From contig CM075187.1 in the NCBI GenBank assembly GCA_037577475.1, positions 19,498,810 to 19,562,809 on the forward strand: a DNA stretch of 64,000 bases, written 5' to 3'. Position 1 is the stretch's first letter. The number at the start of each line of letters is the position of its first letter. Position numbers and translations under genes: made by a program. Below, piece after piece: positions 25,841 to 39,775 of this stretch. The notes under the pieces were generated by a model that saw nothing but the letters and a program-made list of their open reading frames with translations, did no database searches and was not told the origin of the DNA. The DNA comes from Chaunax sp. Z400. Lineage: Eukaryota; Chordata; Actinopteri; Lophiiformes; Chaunacidae.

Positions 25841-28800
25841 TGCACATGTCTGTCAATGCCTTAACTCCTCACCTCTCACAATGGTCCAGCCTCTGTAAAG
25901 GCAGTATTCAATTTGTGGTAACATTATGTAAACTGTGCAGCTTCGGCTTGCCTCCTGGCCACTCTCTCGTGGGATGATGTCCTCATGGGATGGTTTCATG
26001 TTGCTCCAATGATAATATTTTGATTCCTGCAGTGATAGACCTCAAATCCATATGCTGGACCTTTGACCTGTGTGTTATGGCACTTTAAGCTAACATGAAA
26101 GCCTCAAAGAAAGGTGAACCATGAAAGAAAAAGGGGTGTTGCTAAACACACCTGTTTTCGATCGGCCTGTTTGTGCTCAGGTTAGCTAGTATCTGAGGAA
26201 TGTAAATTATATGTGGTTTGGTTTGAGCTGAAAGTCTGACAGCACTGTTGCAGAAGATTGTGTGCACCCCCCCCCCCCTCCCCAAACCCTGATTACAGGG
26301 TCCAAGGAAGATGAGGTCTGACTGGGATAAATAAAGGTCTTGGGTAGAGGGGAGGGAGCGATACGACCTGCCTTGTGTCTACAAAAAACACAGATGCTCC
26401 AGATCAAAAGCTCAGCTTTTTCCCTATTTTTGTTATAATAGACATAATTATTAAAACGCAATTAAGTGTCAACTTTATTTAGAGTGAATCATTGCAAGCG
26501 TCAATGAGGGAGAAGCTGAAGCCATTGTGGAAAGCGGTGGAAAGGACATTACGGGTCAAAGAAAATCTTTGGAGGAACTTAAAAACAACAGTTTGGGAAG
26601 GGGGGTTTATATTTGGCTCTGTAGTACTGATTAATCATTTCCTGTTGTGGAGATTTCCTCCTGGCAGTCATACATGGGATCAAAATGTCTAAGAATGAGA
26701 AAATCAGAGGCATTTCATTCACGGGGATGGAAAACTCCTCATTAGAAGCAAGGTTTTTGTTATTGTTTGACACAATACTTTTTACAGCACTTTTATTTCA
26801 TATGAACTACATTGTATCATATGTCTATTTTTTATATATATGAAAATGTCCATCACAAACACAAGTCCAGAGTTACACCTTTATATGTCTTGTGTGACAA
26901 AAATCGATATTCACACCTAGTTATGTTCAGTTCACTGAGAACCTTTCTTTAGTGTGCTCTATTCTTTAATCCACCTCAGTGTTAAGAGCCAGTCCTATTC
27001 ATTTTCTGAAAAACAAAACAGAATCGCTTCACAAGACTCAGTGTAGTGACACTTCTTCTCTCCAGGGGATCATGTCACATTCATTTCAAGAGTCGTGTTC
27101 TCCCATTTATCATAGTAATAATTTAAGCTCATAAACTTTATAGGTTTGAATTAGGCCTTCCAGTGTTTGGCTGAAGTTACTCGTAAAAGATAAGGATGTC
27201 ATATACGAAGGTTACAGCTGTTGGTCAAACACATATTTCATCAACATTGAGAATGGGGCAAACTGGATCAGAACATCCCTGATTCACACAGAGTTAAAAC
27301 AGAGATTTACAAAATTTAAAAAGAGGGAATAAATATGCCGCAACCAAAAGAAGTAGAAGAGTTAGTTTTCTGTCAGTCAACTAATCAATTTATCATTTAG
27401 GTCCATGGAAGTTTTCATTACCATGGAAAATAACAAAACTAGCAAAATAAAGATCTTTTCCTTTTTTCCATCTCATAGCATCCTCTAGAATCCAACCTCC
27501 AAGACAAAGTGTCATTTCAACCTGTAAACCCTGAGCTCTTCAGGAAGCTTTGAAGACCCTTTGAAACAACAATAAAGGGCTTAAGTTGATCAAAATGTCT
27601 GTGGCTGCCTTTCACATTACCAGACTGAAGGAACTCAATTATGATTTTTTTAATGCGGCACAAAATGCAAAATGTCATGCATACATCTGCTACTAGAGTG
27701 TCCATTTCGGTTTGAAGGCCATGAATAGTCTCAAAAATATGACATTATTTGTTGTTGATGATACAGATCACTTCTGCAAAAACGTATCAATGTGTGCATG
27801 CCAGCCATTTCGCAGGACAAAGGCGTTAGAGCATTAGAGCTAGATACAGGTCTCTTGTAATAATGAATGTGACCCATCAAGACAGCCAAATTTGATCTGA
27901 GCAAAACACAGTCTGAATTGAACAATGAGGCTTGAAATGTAAATGTAGCCCGAGTGAGCTTAGTGACTAAAGCCTACCAATGGTGGATTTCATTAAGTCT
28001 ACAGACATTGGGGTAGACATCGAAACAACAGTAATCGACTTTTACTTATTGTGTGCTGTGGTGGATGAACAGACCCATTGTGTGGAACACAAACATGCTC
28101 ACATCTGCATCCAATGAATCTTAAGCATGCTCATTTGGGATGAGTGGCAAACACATCAAACACATTTGGTCTGTCTATCTCTGTAAACTGCAGATGGAGG
28201 CCCTGGTCTTTGTCCTCAGCATTCCTTGACATGTTTGAAATTTTCTGACACTTCAAATCTATATATGCACCACACGGAATCGCCTTGTGTCCATAGTTGG
28301 CTTTAGAACAATCTCCGATCGTCATCACCAAAGCACACATTCATTTTAATTACAGACTATATTTCCAAATGGCCAGAGCTTGAACACAGCACCCCATTTG
28401 CACTGAATGAAATCACAAAAGGATGTCAGATAAACTGCAGCAGAGCGCACCTCCAAGGACACAATAATAGCAGCACTATAGGCTGCTGCAGAGGGGGATC
28501 ACAGCGCTAAGCATTCAGACCCCTTTTAACCAGCCATGTCTCTAGTTTCTGATCTTGATTGTGAAAGCGATCCTTTTTCACTGTGGTTTGTGTGGCTGTG
28601 GGAAGAGCAGCAGTACTGGGAACCAGATGGCTCTGGTAAAAAGACAGGGGGCATCCCACTATAGCTTCCATGGGAAGAGGATCCATTACGGAGGATCTAT
28701 TGAGGGCCAGAAGATTCAGTTTCATGATATCTGCTGAGTGTGACCACCGCTTCGCGTTGGTTGTGGGCTGGTGCCACGTAGGCTGCTGCAGACCCAACCC

Positions 28801-31800
28801 TTTTTGCGTTCACCTCGGGGAACTGTATTCACCTTCGATGCAGGACAGACAACTAAATCAGGGCCTCTTGGTGACTTGGGTTTCACCCTTTTCATTTCAA
28901 GCCCCTTTCAAAGGTTCTTGTATTGCAATGGGATATCAGGCTCCACAGCTTGAGGGACAATGGTTGTTTGTGGAAATGGTTGACTGAGATGTTCCTGTGC
29001 ATTTGTAAAATAGCTGAGCTGTTAAGGCTCAGTTAACTACAGGAGGGTTTCGCTGAGTTAATGGACATTTATATTCGTATTCTCTCAAAACAACGATACT
29101 GAAACATGATGTCCAACTCATGTTCTGCACTCTTTGATCCGATGCACATTTCTCTGTCACGGCTTCTTAGCCCTACCCCCTACTGGCTTTGTTCCTTTGT
29201 TTGTTGTCCACTTAGCTACGTCTGCTCTTTTCACCCATCCAAAAGTTTGATCTGTCCACTTATCCATGTCCACTTGCTCGGCCTTCTGGGATGAGTGCTG
29301 TAGGTGGGTGTTTCCTGCAAAGAAGAGAGGCGAAAATTTGCCTCTTTTGCCACAAACTTCTGCAGCTGGACACTACCCAGACCCTGGGGCTCAGGAGCAA
29401 AATTACTCTCCATTTATTTAAAGTGGTTGCCATTACTCTACCGCAGTGGAACACAGAACTCAGTGGCCCTGGCCCAAACATAACTGCAATATAAAAAGAA
29501 CTAGGTTCGTCGGACAGGTCATGTCTCACACAGTAGCAATTCAATATCCTCCTGTTATGTTCTTGGTTATGCTTCTCAAAACTAGAAATTCATCTGACAC
29601 CACAAAAATACATGTTTGCTTTGAAACTCAGTCTGAGGAGTTTTCTGCGAAAACAACCGACTAATGAGTGAGATGTTTGGACTTGTTTGAATCAAAGAGG
29701 AGATGAAAGCTCATATACCTCAATCATACTGTGTGAAAATTATTTTTTTTATTAATAACATGTTCAAAGAGAGGAAAACAAGAAGCCAGAATGATTTTGG
29801 GCTTGCACCAAAAACAAATCAGAGTAATTCTAATTTTTTTCTTCCTGTAATTCCTTGAAATTCATTTCCTTGAAATGCAGATACACCAACAAATCGAGCA
29901 GCATTAAGGAAGAGTAAAGCTGTACCTCCTTTTAACAGCACAACCAGAGCTGATAACACTCTACTTTGATTTTACACCCGTGTATAAATCCAGTTTTGAG
30001 GTACAAAGCTATACTTTGTGTAATATTTCCACACATGAGCCACTTCATCCCAGAGGCCTTAAAACCTCCTCTGAAATTCCATTCTCTGTGAATTGAATTG
30101 AGTTTTGTTAATGGAAACAATTGTTTGTTTGGCAGTTAATAGAATTCATAGAAGAACATAAGGCTCTATGGCATTTCATTACTGTTCTCTGACTATTTGA
30201 TTTACCCAGTCGCCCTGGAGTGTGTTCCAACTGATGGGCTCTGACTGCTGCAGAGAGCACCCACAAAGAGAGAATGTCATTCAGCGCAGACTGGAGTGGG
30301 ACTTCTCATGCATACACAAATGTCAAAGCACACAAAGAGATCAGGGAAGACAGCTCATATGCATTACAGCATTAAAACGTGGAAAGAAAAACAGAGCAGT
30401 CTAGAGAGTATGAAAGAATTAGTCAAGATGTTACACTGCTTTGTAGAGCTCTACCCAAAAACAAAGTGTCACAGCTCATTCTGAAAAACACTCTAGAGGT
30501 CCTACAAACCACTATTCTGGCCACATGCATTCACTCTCTCACCTAAACATTGTTTATCTCTTTCAAGCCTGACAGCTGCACACAAGTGGCAGTGACTTGA
30601 CAGCTTAATTTCATGTTGTCTCACAGGACTGCCTCCACGGATCAAGCACCGGAGTGACTCAACTTCACTACATTTGTTTGGGGACGCTTTCTTTCTCTCG
30701 CGGATCTGTGCTTTACATGACAATCGCGTCCGTCGTGCCTCGTAACCTCTGAGGGCGGCTCCCCATGCACCGCCACCTCAATCGTGGATGCTGAGGCTGG
30801 AACTGACCCGCCGGCTTTGCATGCAGGCTCAACCGACCAACCGCCTGAGCAGGTGGTGATTTGCACAAGGTGAGAGAGAAAAATTACAGAGTTGCACTCG
30901 ACATGAGTTCAAAAAGAGAAATGGGAGAGCGGGTAAGGACACAGAGAGAGGTGCTTTGATTAAACAAATGTAAGCCTTTGAACATGGCAGGATGAGAATC
31001 ACAGCGGCACGATAATAAGCATGATGTGTCTGTAATAACTAGGTCTGTTTCTCTGTCTTAGTGGTTGGTAGTTTTATGGGTGTTCCAATCCCATGGCATG
31101 AAAGAACAAGGGCGTCGCCCACAACTTGACCTCTGCAGGGCACCACCCACAGGTCAACTGGAAGTAAATGGGCAACAGTAACAAAACATACATATCTGTT
31201 CTTTAGAGTTTTTTTCCCCCTCTTCTGTTACCAAGTGTGAGCCAGAGTCAACGTACTTTCAGCCAAGTGAGGGAATTCTTTAAAACTTGGCCTGTCCTCA
31301 CAAGTCAAGACATGCTGAGTGTCATGAGTGTTGGGATATGCAAAAAGGAAAACGCTCTGCTCTATTTTCTTCAATTTCCGACTTTCTGCTCCCTCTGGCT
31401 TTTCAATCTTCCCTGTCTCCTCATCTACCGCTGCTCGGTAGCTACTGTGAGCTGGTGTTACTGTTGCTGAGGCACTAGATGTGGAGGTTTATCTAATCGT
31501 TTTTAATCTACATTATTGTCAATGAAGTACCGTACAAATTTACAACAATATAGGGGGATGTTCAGAGGAAGAGCCTCTTCCTTGCCTATGACTCCTGACC
31601 AAATGGAAAAAAAATGGAGAAATTAGCTTATTTTGTCCAACCAATTCAATTTACGAAAATATAAAACAGAGGAAGGCAGCAGAGAGGCTAACAAGTAAGC
31701 ATTTTTTCTTACTTGATTATCAAAAATTAGAATTAACCCTAACCCCACAACAGGGATTTCAGACTTCTGCATCTGGATTTGCAAGGTGACCTGGTGGCCT

Positions 31801-33299
31801 ATGTAGGCAAGTCTTGCTCCCTCAGCAAGCTAAGAGCAAAATAACATTTCATCAACTCTCCACTACAACTCCAAAGACTGGTCTGGTTTTGGTCACCTTA
31901 CAGTGCCAGTATCAGTTGCGGACGATATGCACAGATGAACTCTGTCGCTGTGTTTTGTTGTCTTAATAAACTTCATTCCCTTGAAGATTCATAAGGGCTC
32001 CATATGGGCTGGTGTGGAGCAGATTTTGCAAGGACACAACACAAAGAGGAGACAGAGTGACTGGGTTTATGGTGAAAACAATCAGGACATATTGAATCAA
32101 CCTGTGTGCAACCTACAGGACATTTAAAGACGTGTTAGGTTTTACAGACTGTACAAACGTTTTAGCGAGATCAGCCCCTTTTTCAGCTTAAAGACGATTT
32201 CAATGGGTGATGAGAAAATAGGAAGTAAAAGCAACCATGTGGTCCAAGTACATTGTTCTTTACTGTGATTGATGCTGACACCTCTGCATGACCTTTAGTG
32301 AAAAGTATGGGACTCACATTATCTTTAAAAAGAACAGCTGCAAAACTGATGTTTCCTCTTACCCAGGGTCTCGTCTCCTCATCCACGAAGCTTTAGTGTG
32401 ATGGACAGTTTACATTAAAACAGTGAAAATTTTCACTATTTTACCTTCATGGGCGCCACAACTAGTCACCCCCCCCGCCCCTAAACTTTTACCATATTGA
32501 CAATGCATCACTGTGGCAATGCTTCATTATCAAATCCATCCTTGTTAATAGAGAGAATTCTCAAACAAATTAAATTCCATTCCACGTTTCCACTGCTACG
32601 TACACCCAGCAGATGTCACAGAGCACACATGCATGCACGAGTGTGCCACCAATGTTAGCTGACGACGCTATGCCCTGATACCAGGTTACTAAGTTAAGGT
32701 GGGTCACACACTGTCACCAGAAAAAACCTTGAGAGGACACCAGGTATAGGAAGAAGAGAAATGTGACATGAAAAAGAGGAAAGAAAGATGACAAATGATA
32801 TTAAAAGAGGAGGAGAGAAAGAAAGGAATGAAATGAAGATGTAAAGAAGGAATATGTGGAAGCAAGAAAACAAAAAGGGATGAAGGAGATTAATGAAAAG
32901 CAATAAAGGAAGAACCAAGCATTTATTTTTATTATTATCTTTAAATCTTTTAACTGTTGCTGCAGTACCTGATAATGGTGTGACGTTAGGAAGTTTATTA
33001 TATAGAAAGCAAAAAAAAGGTTAGTTATTGTTGGAAATCAATTGTGTTGCATTCATTTCAATATGATGAAATGTTTGGGTTCTATATGTTGGATTTGAAG
33101 TAATTTGCTCTTTGAAATCTTAGTAAATATGTATTTTCATACATGCCAACCTCACCGGATGCACACCTGTAAGATTTGATTTGAAAATCCTTAAGATTTT
33201 CCCATCATCCACAAGAAGAAATAACACATGCAGAAAAGTTTGAATTAAACCCTAAAAGTAGCAAAAATTAATTGAAATGTCAAGTAATGACATCGTCTA

Positions 33300-33362
33300 T
33301 GGAATGCAAACGTGGGTCGTCTGCATGGGAGTCGGCCGTCTTCACCACTAGACCAGCTTGTG
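33300..33362 (-). repeat. degenerate tRNA-like SINE trace
   Basis: On the minus strand CTGGTCTAGTGGTGAAGACG resembles a tRNA D-arm with A box, CGACTCCCATGCAGACGACC a tRNA anticodon arm, and CGTTTGCATTCC a decayed B box. The rest of any element cannot be traced. Confidence 0.4.
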
Positions 33363-35338
33363 CGACACGTTTGTGACTAAAATAAGGCTTTTCACTGTAT
33401 TTTTCCATAAGAAATCTAATGATCCAAAGGGACACTGAAATGTAGACAATCCGTAAGACTTTCCATAAGAGTCGACGTCTGTATTTTTAGACAACATATT
33501 ATATATCAGTGCCACAAAGCCATTATGATGTTATCCAGCTAACTTGATTTGCTCTCAGACACTTCTAAGACTTTCCATGAAAGGTGGCAGATGGTTGTTA
33601 TATCGATAACTTTTGTCATGAAGTGTTGTCCTAAATGTTTACATGGAGTGCTTCCCAGTAGTTGTGTTAAGTGTGTAAAAATATGTGTGTGCAAGCAAAG
33701 TCAGCAAGAAAACTGGCAACCATGCTGAGACAGAGGCCTCAGTGTTTCTTGACAGAAGTAGAAATGAATGGTTTTACTCATTGATTTGATAACATTAAAG
33801 AAATTAATTCAACAAATTCAACTGCTTACTCTGGATGAAATTTTAAAAACGCACCCAGGATTTTTCTCATGCTGCCACAGCCATTTAGAAATAGAAACCA
33901 CCTGTTAAAAGGCACCAGACTACAGGAAATGCCTCTGATGAATCTACTTACTTGGGGACACTAGTCCCATCCACATTTTTTAATTTGATCTAATTATAAA
34001 CATATAACATATGTTTCTTGCTTGATAACAGTTGCCTTTTTAAACATCAGAAAAAGAGCAGCATTACCACTGAATTAGAGTCGTCAGGGTGCCCCGTTAG
34101 GAGAGGCAAATCAGGCAAATGTTTGGGGCCCCCCAAAAAAATCTGGGAAAGGGTGCCACAAATAACCATTAGTATTATCGTCACATTTTCCAGTGACAAC
34201 TATAAGCTATCTAAAAACCTGCCATGAACGCTCTATACAGTGCACCACCAACATCCCTGAACCCCCTAGCTACCATATGACAGCTGGATATCTTTCCACA
34301 AGAGAGGCTAAAGCTAAAGAGACTGAAGCTTCCTGAAAGAGAACAGGAAGAAAAACAAAACAGTTTCTGTACGAGGGCAGATAAGAAACACTGTCTACAC
34401 CAGATAATCTCGTCAATCAAAATGTTTTTTCCTTCCATTGGTGGACATGGCTGTCAGCAGCATCCCCACCAACTACTCAAAGATGGAGGATATCTACAAC
34501 CTGTATGATTTTATATTCTCCAAATTGAAAATGACAGAGATAATTAAGTCTGGAAGACTTGAGAAGTAGTGTGTAAATCGTTAAAAAAAACAACTATGAA
34601 TGACATTAATAGATGGGATATAGTGATGGACGTCAGATGACATTGGGCTTCTTTGGCTGGGGCCCCTCAGGGTCTGGGATCGCCACTGCGAGTCGTGCTT
34701 ATCCCCATGTGACAAATATAAGACAAATTAAATGCCAAACTAAAAATGGCACTTGGCTAAAGCACCAATGAAGCCGCTGTCTCAGAGAGTCCCTCGCAAT
34801 TACCCTCTGCATGATGTGTGCTACACAGGTCATCTGCTCCATTGGTAGACTCCTTGCTGCTGCGATCATATTGTGCTATCAAAGATGATATTTTAGACTT
34901 GTTGTGCTTCTGTGGAAAGACAGCTCATCACTGTAATATGTGCACGCAGCTTTGGTTTCATCTAGACTTCTGACTGGAAGCTTTTTAAAGTGAGACTTGC
35001 ACACACATGGAGATATCTCCTCAATTGTCTGCACTGGAATTCTGGGAGCAAATTAGGGTCAAACTTCACTTGGGTTAAAAAAGAATTAAAACATTTAATC
35101 AACAGCGTGAACACATTAATGCTGACAGCCTTAATAATTATTATAGTATAATAGAATTGGTTTAAATCTTCAAAAAAAATTAAACCTAAGTCTTTTCAAC
35201 ATAAACCTGAACCCAGGAAGAAATCACAACCAAAGTTAACCAACTGTCCAAAAAATCCTCGACTGTTAAAGTTTGAAACTCCCACTGGTTTCTCCACTCA
35301 GTCACATCTTTAATCATGAACATAAATAATTAGATACA

Positions 35339-35360
35339 AACACACACACACACACACACA
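35339..35360. repeat. (AC)n microsatellite
   Basis: Uninterrupted AC repeat of about 22 bases. Confidence 0.9.
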
Positions 35361-36254
35361 GAATCACACACCAATTTATCCTTGTGGTTCGCCTGAACTT
35401 CTGTCTGCAGCACAGAAGTTAAATCTCTGAACCGGAAAAGCAGGGGGGGACCGCACGGCCCACATCTGAGACCCAAACCCATGCAACCTCTTCCCATAAT
35501 ACCCTGATACTCCCACACTAAGCACCAAAATCCCTTATGTTAAACTCTGTAAGAACTTGTCTCTCCTCAAACCAGCGCTCCATGGCGGCCACCTCTGCCA
35601 ACACAAGCTTGTGTTTCTTCAGAAGTTGGCTGAAGATGGTCTGTTATTATCTTCTGAGGCAGATGATTCAGAGTATCACACACACAAAGATCCCTCTGTC
35701 TCGGTGGAGGTTGATGGAGGCTGGTCATAAGCTGCACTGGCCTGCGTTTGAGAGTGGCTGCATTCTAGGTGGATATGGTGATTGGCTGTACGAAGGAGAG
35801 AGCAGACAGTAGTTTGTGTGTGTATGTGTGTGGTTGTGTCTGTGTGTGTGTGGGAGGGGGGGGGGATACATGAGACGTGAGACATCTTGGTTTGACACTT
35901 GATGTGACCCCTATAAAATCTTGAGCAGGAATGTTGAGAGTTTATAGAGCCTACAGATGGTTACAGCTGCCTCACATCTGAACCTAAATCAAACACACAC
36001 ATGTTGAGCTGAAATTATAAGCTGATTAATTGATTGATGGAGTGACATTGAACAAGCATGAAATACTCAGGATTGCCCTGCCGCAGGTGCATTTCATTGA
36101 AGAGAAACAGAAGGAAGATATTTAAGGTGTCTCTGTTAGTTACAATTCTTGTTAATTGCATATCTGAGAAAAGGTTCCATTATCAAAATAAAAAAAATAT
36201 AGAAAATGGTTAATATTGATAATAATAATTTAATATTGAAGAGTTTCTGACTCA

Positions 36255-36515
36255 CAGAATGAGCCAAAATTCAACTAGAAGCCGTGGAAATGAAAGAATA
36301 GAAAAAATCAATGTTCCTAAATAGCATAAGTCACCACTTCAATACTTGCTTATTGTGTGTAGAAAGTTTTGTTGGAAAATATTGAATAGTATTTAAGATC
36401 TGCTCCAGAAAAAAAAACCAAATGAGCCTAAGCCCAATTTGTAACCATGGAAACTAAAGGAAAAAACTAAAGTCCCTAAAATGGAAAAGGGCACCACTTC
36501 AGTTCCTTGCAAACA
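36255..36515. repeat. diverged tandem duplication
   Basis: About 90 bases starting GAATGAGCCAAAATTCAACT near 36,256 resemble about 90 bases starting AAATGAGCCTAAGCCCAATT near 36,420. Both then run through a GTGGAAATGAAAG / ATGGAAACTAAAG block to CACCACTTCA(A/G)T(A/T)C(C/T)TTGC. The spacing is about 165 bases. Confidence 0.5.
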
Positions 36516-37689
36516 TACAGAAGCAGAAATACACAAACAGAAAAATACACAATATTCATGGTTTTGCATTGTTGAAAAGCTCCTGGCATCGTCTCCCCTG
36601 CTTTTCATTGACAGCTGAGCATATGCACACACAAACAGTCACAGCCGATGCACTCTGATTTGATGTTAAGACAAACATCTGAAAACACACTGTAGACTCC
36701 TATGAATCACATAACAACCTCCTGAACACTGAAGCTACACAACTGTTACCAGCATCAAAACTACAACCCAAACTATTTTTTTTTGAGCTGCTGCTCAGGA
36801 GTTTGTGCACGCACCAGCCACTTGCCTCTCCTACTGCGCCCACAGTGATGCCCAACTCTGTCTGCGGCCAAGTGCAATGGATCTTAGTCCAGAGTCCAGA
36901 CAAGCATCATGCCCTGCTGGATAGCAATCAGACAAGGAGCAGGAAAGAGGGCAGGCTGCCAGATAAAACAGAGGGCTGCCAGTCTTTTCCACTGCTTATA
37001 CGCATGTTCAACTACAAAGAGAAATCACACAACAAATGCTGCCATTCATCTCCCAATCACTATATTTAGTGCCTGCAATACTTCAAGGAATAAAAAGGAG
37101 TGCATGTGTTGAATGAGAAAATCAGCTAAATGCATTCAAACTTCCAGTTAGGCGTGGGATTATTCAAGCTGATTCACCTGCAGCAAACTGGTTTGATAAG
37201 ATACCGAACGGCACAGAAATCAGCCTGTTCAAACTGTGGCCTTACAAGTTATTTTATGCATGTCTGGTTCGGCCGAATTGGATGAAAGGAAAGCCCATAA
37301 GGCATCTCTCGCCTCCTCAGATCAGATCAATTCGTTGAGCACAGCCGATATTAACCTGATGTTTTCTGCATCAGGCTTTATTTCTTTTTATATCTCCTGT
37401 GATCACATAATTAGAGTGCATTCCATATTGCCAAAATGTCACAGCATGCCCTTTTCAAGATGGGGCTCAATACAAACAAAGCTAACTGCTTTCCTTTAAA
37501 GGTAATAGAGAAAAGGTCCAATAACACACAGGTTGAGACTCCAGTTGTTTCATATTGCTCTTGTTAGAGACCTAAGCTCTAAATTAAAGTAATGGCTTCT
37601 TTCAATTCTTTGAACCAAAGCATAAAAAATGACACAAAGCATTCCTCAGCATCAAAATTGTTTTTTTTTCCATTTGTTTTTTGTGCAGA

Positions 37690-37941
37690 TCAAACAAATG
37701 CATTATGATGTGTTAAGTAGTGAGCTTTTGAGGTCATCTTTATACCTGAGGACAGAGCCTGGCTGGCTGTTTCAGCCTGTTTTCATCCTGTTTCCAAGCT
37801 TAGCTAACCAGCTGCTGGGTTATAGCTTCATTCTCAGCACACAGCTAACAGAGTGGTGTTCATCTTTTCATCTAACTCCCAGAAAAAGAGCAAATGTACA
37901 TTTTTAAATGTATTTCCCAATATATCAAACTTCTCCTTTAA
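37690..37941 (+). repeat. common teleost interspersed repeat
   Basis: GGACAGAGCCTGGCTGGCTG, CTTAGCTAACCAGCTGCTGG, TCTTTTCATCTAACTCCCAG and a final CAAACTTCTCCTTTAA follow the order of a repeat seen in very many teleost introns. The matching open frame (37,629-37,907) is therefore rejected as a gene. Confidence 0.7.
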
Positions 37942-39670
37942 TCATCCCCCCAGCCCCTCAGGTGGGAAACCATGACCAAGAGCCATTAGAACAGATTCTA
38001 GATTATACCTGCATGTACTGACAGGCAAAAAGATTGCTTGCCCTGCCAATGAATTGAAAATGAATCACTTCAAAAGCGAGCCACCTTACTGGAACAGGAA
38101 CACTGACAGATTGATGAAAAAGTTCCCTCAACTTCCTTATGAAGTGACTTATGACTTCCAATGAAATTATGCACCATTCACATTAACAAAAGACATATTT
38201 ACTGTAGGTGCATCATGCAATACAGGACATGACTCTCACCACAACTTTTACAACTGGCACACACTGTCACCCAGCCAGTAAGACTGGTAATGGATACCAG
38301 GGCTATCAAGAACAATGTAATTCCCCGCTGATTGACCGGCCCAAGCATAACTTGCTTATGACAATGACACAGTTAATTTTATCAACATCACCTTACAGAG
38401 CGACTCAATTATGCCTCATCTTGACAGCTCTGACAGGATTCAGCTTCCACCAGTCTACATTTGTATGAAGCAGCTGCCAAGTGAACAACAGCAGGTCACA
38501 GTCAGCCAAAACACAATGTGGGAGTCTGGATGAGTTTCTTTATGAAGCCTCTGCGTTCAGGTGGAAGAGAAATCACTGTGATGAACTAACACTGTCAGTG
38601 TGAACTGGGCTGGGTGGGCCCATTCTCATATTATAGGATGCATAAAGGCACTGAGATGCTCCAGCTATACAACACATGTCATCTCTTACCTTTAGCTGCA
38701 TGTTCACTCTTTTCCTTTTTGTGCGAATCTATACATCTCTGCATGTGTGTGCGTTTTTAGGAACGTTTTTTGCACATGCCCAGATTGTCCTTATTTGAGT
38801 AGCGCACTTATAATTACAGGGTTCTTAAAGGTGGTTATAATACAAACATTAGTTTGGAGCAGGAAAACAATCTGATAGAAGATTAATTGGTCGATATCAA
38901 CACTGTTGAGAAGCAACAATGAACATCTAAGTCAAAGAAATAAATACAGAAAGACAAAAATAACATCTGGATAACCGAACATCACACTCCATGTAATTGA
39001 TTAATAAATCTATAAGTTTAAAAAAAATGTAACCATTACTTTCCTTCAAGAGGAAGGCCGCGTCACCATCAGAGACAACTTTCGCCGATATTGATATTTT
39101 GTAAAATGTCCTATTGGTGTTGATTATTCAGACAAACGGATTAACCCATCTTCCTCTTCTTCTGATATCCACACGGACAAGTTCAGAGGATTCCAGAAGT
39201 TATTTTCCAACTGTTTCAGAGAGTCTTACTCTCTACCTGCCTCATACATTTCCCCTGAGGTTCCTACTGAACATTTTTCATCATCCATAAACTTAATCTC
39301 CTGTGATTGTATTTCTCCGGAAAGAAGCCCATATTCTTGGACTCTGAGTGCCTGACGCTTTAACACACTTTGTTGCTACAGCTCTCTACAGTAGCAGACA
39401 TTTAGCGAATAATCTGTGTTTGTAAGAAAATGACACAACTAAAAAACAAGTGTAACTGAACCAACATCTGTCAGCACTACAAGTTCAGAGGGGATTTGGG
39501 TTGGGTTTGTCCTTTACTTGTCCAATTAATTAAGAGCAAACATACAGACATTCTTTGCATTTATGGATTTTTCTAGATAGATGAAATTATTGCTTTACTG
39601 TGCAGTAAATATGGCACAGCTGACTTAATCTATACAATAACTTTGACTTTCTTGCCCTTTCTTTGTTATG

Positions 39671-39712
39671 AAGGGGAATGCCATCGCTTTAAAGGGGAAT
39701 GCCGTTGCTTTA
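39671..39712. repeat. 21-bp tandem duplication
   Basis: AAGGGGAATGCCATCGCTTT and AAGGGGAATGCCGTTGCTTT, each followed by A, lie head to tail with two differences. They sit 40 bases from the kremen1 microexon candidate. Confidence 0.9.
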
Positions 39713-39751
39713 AATATTTGTTAAAACATAGGTACACATGGGAATACTTAC

Positions 39752-39775
39752 GCACAGGCCCAGATGGTGGACCCT
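39752..39775 (-). CDS. kremen1: candidate 24-nt microexon of kremen1
   Basis: Between exons 1 and 2 the minus strand shows TTCAAATTAG, then 24 bases, then a consensus donor GTAAGT. The exon is phase 1 on both sides and a multiple of three, so it can be included or skipped without breaking the frame. Inclusion would insert EGPPSGPV and turn the following Glu into Gln, giving EGPPSGPVQCF instead of ECF. A short Pro/Gly/Ser-rich stretch just before the kringle is what I recall for other Kremen1 proteins, where it is part of exon 1. The polypyrimidine tract of the acceptor is weak. Real but alternative use, or chance, are both possible without transcript data. Confidence 0.45.

Noticed and set aside
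31733..31750. TTAACCCTAACCCC resembles telomeric repeat
   Set aside because: Only about two units, expected by chance.
37629..37907. 92-codon open frame
   Set aside because: Translation of a common teleost interspersed repeat.
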